From Prevotellaceae bacterium (GTDB lineage: Bacteria > Bacteroidota > Bacteroidia > Bacteroidales > UBA932), in the NCBI GenBank assembly GCA_031257655.1, contig JAIROF010000028.1, positions 1-14,708 on the forward strand: 14,708 nt of DNA, in the 5' to 3' direction. This document shows, piece by piece, positions 7,321 through 12,481 of this stretch. The position numbers and the translations under genes are program-made. Positions within the stretch are counted from its first letter, which is position 1. Every line of letters begins with the position of its first letter. The notes below the pieces were generated by a model. The model was given only the letters and a program-made list of their open reading frames with translations, was not told the DNA's origin and searched no databases.

Positions 7321-7349
7321 CGTTCGGAAACACTAAAAGGTCAAAATTC

Positions 7350-9815
7350 TTGAGCATCTTTGTAGACGTCATTTTGCCGCTTGCGCTACCCAAGCCGCTC
7401 ACCTACTCCGTTCCGCCCGACATGCAGGCGGCGGTGCAGGTGGGCGTGCGCGTTGCGGCGCCGGTAGGCCGGCGGAAAATTTACGCCGGCGTGGTGCAGC
7501 GCATCCACGGCGACGTACCCCCGTACGCCACCAAAGAGGTGGCGTCTGTGCTGGATAGCGCCCCGCTGGTCAACGCCCGGCAGCTGGCGCTCTGGTCGTG
7601 GATTGCGCAGTACTACATGTGCAGCGCCGGCGAGGTGATGAAGGCCGCCCTGCCGGCGGCGCTCAAGATGGAAAGCGAAACGCGCGTGTCGCTCGATAGC
7701 GGCTGGGAGGACTTGGAGCTGGAGCTTAGCCGCGCCGAATCCGACATGCTGCAGGCGCTACAGGCCAAGACAACCCTCAGCGTAGAGGAGCTTTCGGCGG
7801 CGGTGCACCTGAAAAACGCCCTCCCCGTAGTGCAGCAGCTGCTCAGCAAGCGCGCCGTGCGCATAGAGGAGCAGCTGGTAAGCACCTGCAAGCCGCGCTA
7901 CGAAACGATGGTTACCCTGCACCCCAGCATCGGGAGCGAGGAAGACCTGAACGCGCGCTTCGCCCTCACGGCGCGGGCGCCGCAGCAAGAGCAGCTGCTG
8001 CTGGCCTACGTGTCGATGGCCTTACCCATCGCCTACTCCGCGCCGCTACAGGTGGCGCAAAAGGCGCTCCTGGAGAAAACCGGCATCGCCGCAGCCGTGC
8101 TCAAAGCCTGCGTGTCGAAAAACATCTTCGCGCTGTACCGCCGACCGCTACGCCCCGCAAGCGCCGACGATGAGGCCGAAGATTTTTCGGCCACCATGCC
8201 CACCCTCTCCCCAGCCCAGCAGCAGGCCTACGACGGCATACGACAGCGCTTTGCCGAAAAGCAGGTCGTCCTGCTGCACGGCGTCACCTCGTCCGGCAAA
8301 ACCGAGATATACATGCACCTCATTGCGCAGGCGCTGGCGCAGGGAAAGCAGGCGCTCTACCTCCTGCCCGAAATTGCGCTCACGGCGCAGCTCATCAACC
8401 GCCTCAAAAAAGTCTTTGGCAGCGTGGGCGTCTACCACTCCAAGTTCAGCGATGCGCAGCGCGTAGAGGAGTACCGGCGCCTGCTGGAAAACAGCGCACA
8501 GCCGTCGCTGATGCTCGGCGTGCGCTCGTCAATCTTTTTACCCTTCAGCAACCTTGGCTTAGTCATTGTGGACGAAGAGCACGAAAACACCTACAAGCAG
8601 CAATCCCCCGCGCCCCGCTACCACGCGCGCGACGCCGCCATCATGATGGCCGCGCAGCACGGCGCAAAGGTGCTGCTCGGCTCGGCCACCCCGGCCGTGG
8701 AGAGCTACCACAACGCCGCTTCGGGAAAGTACGGCCTGGTGGAGCTCTTGGAGCGCTACGGACAGGCCGAGCTGCCGGAAGTACGAATCGTAAACGTGGC
8801 CTACCTGAAAAGCAGGCAGGGCGAAAAGCACTTTTCGCCCGTGCTGCTCAACGAAATCGGCGCGGCGCTGGAGCGGGGCGAACAGGTAATCCTATTCCGC
8901 AACCGCCGCGGCTTTTCCCCCTACGTGGAGTGCAGGGAGTGCGGCTGGATACCCCAGTGCGAGCACTGCAACGTGAGCCTCACCTACCACAAGCGCAGCC
9001 ACCAGCTGGTGTGCCACTACTGCGGGTTTGCCATCGGACTGCCCCAGCGCTGCCTGGCCTGCGACGGCGTGGCGCTCGAAGCAAAGGGATTCGGCACAGA
9101 AAAGGTGGAGGAAGACCTGCAGCTCATCTTCCCCAGCGCCGCCGTTGAGCGCATGGACTTCGACACCACCCGCACGCGCAGCGCCTACGAGCGCATCATT
9201 GCCGACTTTGAGAGCCGCAAAATTCAAATCCTCGTCGGCACGCAGATGGTAACCAAAGGGCTGGATTTTGACAACGTAAGCTTGGTTGGCGTCCTCAACG
9301 CCGACAGCATGCTTTCGTTTCCCGACTTTCGCGCCGGCGAGCGCAGCTACCAGCTCATGGCGCAGGTGGCCGGACGAGCCGGACGACGCGGAAAGCCGGG
9401 GCGCGTGCTCATACAGACCGTGCAGCCGCAGCACCACATCCTGAGCTGCGTGCAGCGCAACGACTACCAGGAAATGTACCGCGCGCAGGTGGCCGACCGG
9501 CAAGAGCTCCTCTACCCTCCCTTTGTTCGCCTCATAGAGCTCACGCTAAAGCACCGCAGCGAGCAGACGCTGCTGCGCGCGGCGCAGGCGCTCGCCCTCC
9601 GCCTAAAGGCCATCTTCGGAAGCCGGCTGCTTGGCCCCGTAGCGCCGCTCGTCAACCGCATACAAAACCGATTCCTCCTCAAATTTACCCTCAAGATAGA
9701 GCGCGGAAAATCGGTGGAAAAAGCAAAGGCGCTGCTGCTGGCGCAATTCGCCGAAATCCGCCAAATAGACGAGTTCCGGCAGCTCGAAATTATCCCGGAC
9801 GTAGACCCCTTGTGA
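7350..9815 (+). CDS. priA: PriA, primosomal helicase for replication restart
   Basis: PriA is a 3'-to-5' superfamily 2 helicase that recognises stalled forks and loads the replicative helicase. I place the start at TTG 7350, giving 821 residues that begin SIFVDVILPLALPKPLTYSVP, the usual N-terminus of the 3'-DNA-binding domain. The frame is open further upstream, but that part encodes the intergenic repeats and precedes the promoter. AAAAGG at 7335-7340 is a possible ribosome binding site. Visible motifs: Walker A GVTSSGKT (311-318), DEEH (408-411), eight zinc-binding cysteines (C528, C531, C537, C540, C555, C558, C568, C571), and helicase motifs V and VI around GTQMVTKGLDFDNV and QVAGRAGRRGKPG. 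Length fits the larger Bacteroidota PriA proteins. It stands alone, divergent from the PorP gene. A good intrinsic terminator lies 364 bases after the stop codon. Confidence 0.96.
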   Translation: MSIFVDVILPLALPKPLTYSVPPDMQAAVQVGVRVAAPVGRRKIYAGVVQRIHGDVPPYATKEVASVLDSAPLVNARQLALWSWIAQYYMCSAGEVMKAALPAALKMESETRVSLDSGWEDLELELSRAESDMLQALQAKTTLSVEELSAAVHLKNALPVVQQLLSKRAVRIEEQLVSTCKPRYETMVTLHPSIGSEEDLNARFALTARAPQQEQLLLAYVSMALPIAYSAPLQVAQKALLEKTGIAAAVLKACVSKNIFALYRRPLRPASADDEAEDFSATMPTLSPAQQQAYDGIRQRFAEKQVVLLHGVTSSGKTEIYMHLIAQALAQGKQALYLLPEIALTAQLINRLKKVFGSVGVYHSKFSDAQRVEEYRRLLENSAQPSLMLGVRSSIFLPFSNLGLVIVDEEHENTYKQQSPAPRYHARDAAIMMAAQHGAKVLLGSATPAVESYHNAASGKYGLVELLERYGQAELPEVRIVNVAYLKSRQGEKHFSPVLLNEIGAALERGEQVILFRNRRGFSPYVECRECGWIPQCEHCNVSLTYHKRSHQLVCHYCGFAIGLPQRCLACDGVALEAKGFGTEKVEEDLQLIFPSAAVERMDFDTTRTRSAYERIIADFESRKIQILVGTQMVTKGLDFDNVSLVGVLNADSMLSFPDFRAGERSYQLMAQVAGRAGRRGKPGRVLIQTVQPQHHILSCVQRNDYQEMYRAQVADRQELLYPPFVRLIELTLKHRSEQTLLRAAQALALRLKAIFGSRLLGPVAPLVNRIQNRFLLKFTLKIERGKSVEKAKALLLAQFAEIRQIDEFRQLEIIPDVDPL

Positions 9816-10003
9816 CGCTTGCGCAACACGCTACACGCGCCGCAGAGGGGCGCTACGCGCGCCGCTACGCGGTAAGGGTGCAAGGGTGATAAGGGGGCGC
9901 AGGAATATGCCGAAAAGGGGTGGCGCAGGCCTTTTAAGGGGTAGACACGGGCTGCAATCCCGCGCCGGCGAGATAAGCGCCCTAACGACGACTTGCGGCG
10001 ACC

Positions 10004-10030
10004 GCAGGGGCGTATGGCATACGCCCCTGC
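10004..10030. repeat. Perfect 12-bp palindromic hairpin, copy 1
   Basis: GCAGGGGCGTAT (10004-10015) and ATACGCCCCTGC (10019-10030) are perfect complements around the loop GGC. The same stem sequence occurs again at 10138-10158. No T-run follows, so it is not a plain intrinsic terminator. Confidence 0.9.
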
Positions 10031-10052
10031 TGAATATCGATGTATTATCATG

Positions 10053-10139
10053 GGGCGTATGGGTTGGGCGGAAAACGGGCGGAAAATGGGCGGAGAATGG
10101 GCGGAGAATGGATGAAATGGGTTGGGCGTATGGGTTGGG
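10053..10139. repeat. Direct repeat of GGGCGTATGGGTTGGG
   Basis: The 16-mer GGGCGTATGGGTTGGG is present at 10053-10068 and again at 10124-10139, on either side of the 11-base tandem array. The copies are identical. Confidence 0.85.
10066..10109 (+). repeat. 11-bp tandem repeat, GGGCGGARAAY x4
   Basis: Four consecutive 11-base units begin at 10066, 10077, 10088 and 10099: GGGCGGAAAAC, GGGCGGAAAAT, and two of GGGCGGAGAAT. The plus strand is almost entirely purine, so regularly spaced G-runs arise. Confidence 0.9.
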
Positions 10140-10141
10140 GG
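10119..10141 (+). other. Putative intramolecular G-quadruplex
   Basis: The plus strand has four G-runs of 3, 3, 3 and 5 separated by loops of 2, 5 and 2 bases. This satisfies the usual G3+ with 1-7 base loop rule for a folding quadruplex. A second, looser set of G-runs lies at 10052-10090. Folding is inferred from sequence only. Confidence 0.6.
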
Positions 10142-10158
10142 CGTATGCAATACGCCCC
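10138..10158. repeat. Palindromic hairpin, copy 2
   Basis: GGGGCGTAT (10138-10146) and ATACGCCCC (10150-10158) pair perfectly around the loop GCA. The right arm continues as TGC, as in the first copy. It overlaps the end of the G-quadruplex-type sequence, so the two structures would exclude each other. Confidence 0.85.
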
Positions 10159-10178
10159 TGCGGTTGCCGTTGTTTACC

Positions 10179-10210
10179 AATGACGGAGCGGGGCTTACCG
10201 TCATTTTTTT
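10179..10210 (+). terminator. Intrinsic terminator, plus strand
   Basis: AATGACGG (10179-10186) pairs perfectly with CCGTCATT (10198-10205) around an 11-base loop, and the arm runs directly into a seven-T tract (10204-10210). There is no matching T-run on the minus strand, so it serves plus-strand transcription, either a long priA 3' region or a separate RNA from the repeat island. Confidence 0.75.
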
Positions 10211-10302
10211 GGGTTGTCGTCAGCAATATAAACCTGGAATGACGGGCGCTGTTGGAGGAGGCGAAATGGTGGCAGCTGCGTCGCCGAGGCGCTTTTTGCT
10301 GC

Positions 10303-10330
10303 GCAGCAGGAGATAGGCAGCAGGAGATAG
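10303..10330. repeat. 14-bp perfect tandem duplication
   Basis: GCAGCAGGAGATAG occurs twice head to tail (10303-10316 and 10317-10330), just beyond the stop codon of the DUF1835 gene on the minus strand. Confidence 0.9.
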
Positions 10331-10335
10331 AAAGA

Positions 10336-11178
10336 CTATTTTCGCACTTTATAAGCTCGAATTTCGCTCAGCGTGCCGCACGTTTCCACCTTTTTATTCC
10401 GCGACAGCTGCTTCAGCCGCCAGCTCAGATAGCCGTCTCCCACGCCGGAATCGATGTCGCAAAGTGTTTGACCGATAACCCTTGCGGCGGACTGAAATTC
10501 ACTGCTGCAATTCGCCTCCAAGAATGCATCAAAATAGGTTTCGTCTTTTTCGAGTATTTCTCCGTTTTTGCCACGCACTCTGAGCTGCGAATTTCCTCCC
10601 GCAAGTCGTTTCCACAGCGTTTTTCGCTCTTGCAGCTCGCCGCCGGTGAGCTGCCTGAAAGATTTGGCGATTTCTTTGACCTGAAAAGCGGCGGTAGCGG
10701 CCAGAATGCCCGGGTAGATTACGTCGCCATATACCGATTTTACCGGAACATTGGGGTAGCCGACCATAAAAATACGCCGGTCAAGCGCCGGTACCGGCAA
10801 GTGATACAGCAGGCGCGCCGTAGCCACAATTTCGGAGGCGGAGCAGCCTGTCCACAGGTATATTTTATCAATATCCCCGTAATGCTCAACGAGGGTTTTC
10901 AGCGTTGCCAAATCCTGCTCCACCACATTATCCTTTTCCATCCTATCGGGATGGTGCGCCTCGTAGCATTCACATGCCATCAGCGATTTTTTTCTTCTTT
11001 CCACAAGCGCCCCGTCCGAGGACAAATCACAAAGCTCTCCCACTGCCAAATCATCCCTTAGAGCTACCACCTCTGCACGCTCAAAGTCAACTACCCCGCT
11101 GTCAACCAGCGTTCGCTCGGCTATTTGTCCAAAAACGATATGGATATTTTTTTGCAGCCAATTTCTTTTTGTATTCAT
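10336..11178 (-). CDS. DUF1835/DUF3658 domain protein, function unknown
   Basis: A 280-residue soluble protein without signal peptide or membrane segments. The N-terminal half fits DUF1835: NIHIVFGQ near residue 11, VALRDDLAVGEL (38-49) and IYLWTGCSASE (106-116). The C-terminal part fits DUF3658: KTLWKRLAGGNSQLR (186-200), a D/YFDAFL segment, AARVIG (231-236), LSWRLKQL (251-258) and the final YKVRK. The two domains usually occur together in proteins of about this size; no biochemical role is established that I know of. It begins ATGAATACAAAA without a Shine-Dalgarno sequence. Two hairpins sharing the motif ATTTGTAAT lie 40-85 bases upstream. It appears to be a single gene: the 65-codon frame upstream is on the same strand but more than 120 bases away. 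Confidence 0.85.
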   Translation of the reverse strand: MNTKRNWLQKNIHIVFGQIAERTLVDSGVVDFERAEVVALRDDLAVGELCDLSSDGALVERRKKSLMACECYEAHHPDRMEKDNVVEQDLATLKTLVEHYGDIDKIYLWTGCSASEIVATARLLYHLPVPALDRRIFMVGYPNVPVKSVYGDVIYPGILAATAAFQVKEIAKSFRQLTGGELQERKTLWKRLAGGNSQLRVRGKNGEILEKDETYFDAFLEANCSSEFQSAARVIGQTLCDIDSGVGDGYLSWRLKQLSRNKKVETCGTLSEIRAYKVRK

Positions 11179-11214
11179 AATTTACCTGCTTTTTAGTTTA
11201 ACCCGTCCCCCGTC

Positions 11215-11262
11215 CTGCCGAATTTGTAATTCGGCAGCCGTGAATATAAGCATTTGTAATGC
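11215..11262. repeat. Twin hairpins with TTTGTAA centre
   Basis: CTGCCGAATT (11215-11224) and AATTCGGCAG (11228-11237) are perfect 10-base complements around TGT. GCATT (11250-11254) and AATGC (11258-11262) pair around the same TGT loop. Both therefore contain ATTTGTAAT, 30 bases apart. They lie between the 65-codon frame and the DUF1835 gene, on whose leader they may act. No T-run follows on either strand. Confidence 0.7.
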
Positions 11263-11305
11263 GAAAAATAAACAAGCCCCGAAAGCAGCCTGTGGGCAAG
11301 GTTGT

Positions 11306-11503
11306 TCACCGTTTTTTCAGGATTTCTCTTTCCTTTTTCGTCAAGCTGGCCGAGCCCTTAGCCGAAATTTTGTCGAGAATACGGTCAACCTCCTGCTGCC
11401 GCTGCTGCCGCTGCCGGTTGTACGCTATCTCAAAGTCATCAGCCGCCACGCGGGGGTGTGCGCGTAGCTTCCTGCAAAAAATATTTCTAAAAAAAGTGAA
11501 CAT
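11306..11503 (-). pseudogene. 65-codon ORF resembling detached rhomboid C-terminal tail
   Basis: The 65-residue frame has no membrane segment. Its second half, from AYNRQRQQRQQEVDRILDKISAKG through SLTKKEREIL, closely resembles the soluble tail (DUF6576-type, RxxxLDxILDKIxxxGxxSLTxEEKxxL) that ends a second rhomboid-family protein in many Bacteroidota. In those genomes, as I recall, the second rhomboid gene often follows the first one next to mutL, which is exactly the position here. The membrane part is absent: upstream up to the first rhomboid gene there are only about 140 bases, mostly tandem repeats. I read it as a remnant left by deletion. A genuine small gene with its own ATG, seven bases after a TGAATTT array, is the alternative. 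Confidence 0.5.
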
Positions 11504-11510
11504 CTGTTTT

Positions 11511-11538
11511 TGAATTTTGAATTTTGAATTTTGAATTT
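11511..11538. repeat. Heptamer tandem repeat TGAATTT x4
   Basis: Four perfect copies of TGAATTT start at 11511, 11518, 11525 and 11532. On the minus strand they lie directly in front of the ATG of the 65-codon frame. Confidence 0.9.
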
Positions 11539-11575
11539 TAAATGCGGTATGGTTTTGTGCCTCGTGACATATAAT

Positions 11576-11647
11576 TCCTCAAACTCCTATCCTTCCAAAC
11601 TCCCAAACTCCTATACTCCTATCCTCCTAAACTCCTAAACTCCTCTT
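11576..11647. repeat. Octamer tandem repeat, CTCCTAAA-like, about 9 units
   Basis: From 11584 the sequence keeps an 8-base period for eight units: CTCCTATC, CTTCCAAA, CTCCCAAA, CTCCTATA, CTCCTATC, CTCCTAAA, CTCCTAAA and CTCCTCTT. TCCTCAAA (11576-11583) is a weaker ninth unit. The last unit touches the stop codon of the rhomboid gene. One strand is pure pyrimidine apart from A residues. Confidence 0.85.
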
Positions 11648-12447
11648 TAATAAAAATGCTGAGATTTTTTTCGCCAGTACTTGATGAGCAGAAAGCCGAA
11701 AAGCATTCCTCCCACGTGCGCAAAGTGCGCCACGTTACTTCCCTGGTTGCTCACTCCGAGCGTCAGCTCCAGCACGCCGTAGGCGAGCACAAAGTATTTT
11801 GCCTTGATGGGGATAGGCGGGAATAGGAGCATCAGCTGCGTGTTTGGGAAGAGCATCCCAAAGGCCAGCAGCACGCCGAAGACAGCGCCGCTGGCGCCCA
11901 CCGTGGGGATGTTCATCATTCCGCGGATAAGGCTATTCACCGTTTCCTCTGCCTGCGCGGCCTGCACGGGGCTGTCGGGCATGGCCGACCAGCGGGAAAC
12001 AAAAGCGTCCAGCGCGCCGGGGTCAACGCTTTTGCTGAAGTATTTTACGACAAACGCCTCAAATGTATCCGGCGTGAGCGTGTTCGTCAGCGCTTTGGCG
12101 GCGCTCTGCACGTGCGAAATTTCTATCCAGCCCACAAAGGTATGCAGGGCTGCCGCGCCCAGCCCCGTCACAAAGTAGTAGAGCAGGAAGCGCTTGCCGC
12201 CCCACACCTGCTCCAGCGTGCTGCCAAACATCCACAGCGCGTACATGTTGAAGAAGATGTGCATCAGCCCGCCGTGCATGAACATGTGCGTGACCAGCTG
12301 GTGCGGCATAAAGTGCTGCGAGCCGGGGTAGTACAAACCCAGATAGCGTACCAGGTCAACGCCCGTGCGCTCCATCAGCATGGTGAGCAGCAGCAGCACA
12401 ACGTTGATAATAATAAGATTTTTTACGACAGGGGGAAGGTTTCTCAT
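11647..12447 (-). CDS. Rhomboid family intramembrane serine protease
   Basis: The 266-residue polytopic membrane protein cleaves substrates within or near transmembrane helices. Hydrophobic segments are seen near 10-24, 50-74, 86-106, 182-203, 205-232 and 238-257, which fits the six-helix core. Active-site features: H63 and N67 in HGGLMHIFFNM (equivalent to the oxyanion-hole residues), the nucleophile S186 in GASGAVFG, and the general base H244 in AHFAHVGGMLFGF. A soluble loop of about 70 residues (110-180) separates helices 3 and 4, longer than in GlpG. The protein ends soon after the last helix (YWRKKSQHFY). It starts 34 bases after the mutL stop codon, without an obvious promoter, so it is probably co-transcribed with mutL. 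Natural substrates cannot be inferred. Confidence 0.95.
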   Translation of the reverse strand: MRNLPPVVKNLIIINVVLLLLTMLMERTGVDLVRYLGLYYPGSQHFMPHQLVTHMFMHGGLMHIFFNMYALWMFGSTLEQVWGGKRFLLYYFVTGLGAAALHTFVGWIEISHVQSAAKALTNTLTPDTFEAFVVKYFSKSVDPGALDAFVSRWSAMPDSPVQAAQAEETVNSLIRGMMNIPTVGASGAVFGVLLAFGMLFPNTQLMLLFPPIPIKAKYFVLAYGVLELTLGVSNQGSNVAHFAHVGGMLFGFLLIKYWRKKSQHFY

Positions 12448-12481
12448 TTCTGCTTTTTTTGATCGGTTTTTTTGCGGTATC

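Larger units (their letters stand above)
6876..7349. other. Divergent intergenic region porP / priA
   Basis: This 474-base stretch separates the divergent starts of the PorP gene and priA. The part from about 7070 to 7175 is AT-rich with A-runs. The part from 7203 holds an iteron-like 19-base array, and a perfect -7 box for priA lies at 7313-7320. A 105-codon frame on the plus strand and a 78-codon frame on the minus strand span the repeats and read as repetitive peptide; I do not accept them as genes. Confidence 0.65.
9816..10335. other. Non-coding repeat island after priA
   Basis: This 520-base stretch contains no credible gene. Frames crossing it on either strand read as low-complexity peptide generated by the repeats. 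It holds two near-identical hairpins, an 11-base tandem array, a 16-base direct repeat, G-quadruplex-type sequence, an intrinsic terminator and a 14-base duplication, each listed separately. The first 150 bases are GC-rich with several GCTACGCG-like strings. Confidence 0.7.

Noticed and set aside
7230..7349. N-terminal extension of PriA by 40 residues
   Set aside because: It would start upstream of the -7 box, and its sequence is repeat-derived; PriA homology begins at SIFVDVILPL.
7036..7353. A 105-codon plus-strand frame in front of priA
   Set aside because: It consists of AT-rich intergenic DNA and the 19-base repeats and crosses the priA promoter.
9831..10226. Minus-strand frames with repeated PFSA-type peptides
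   Set aside because: The peptide repetition comes only from the 11-base DNA repeats; no other coding signal.
10252..11061. A 269-codon plus-strand frame across the DUF1835 gene
   Set aside because: The minus strand encodes recognisable DUF1835 and DUF3658 motifs; the plus frame starts inside repeats and has none.
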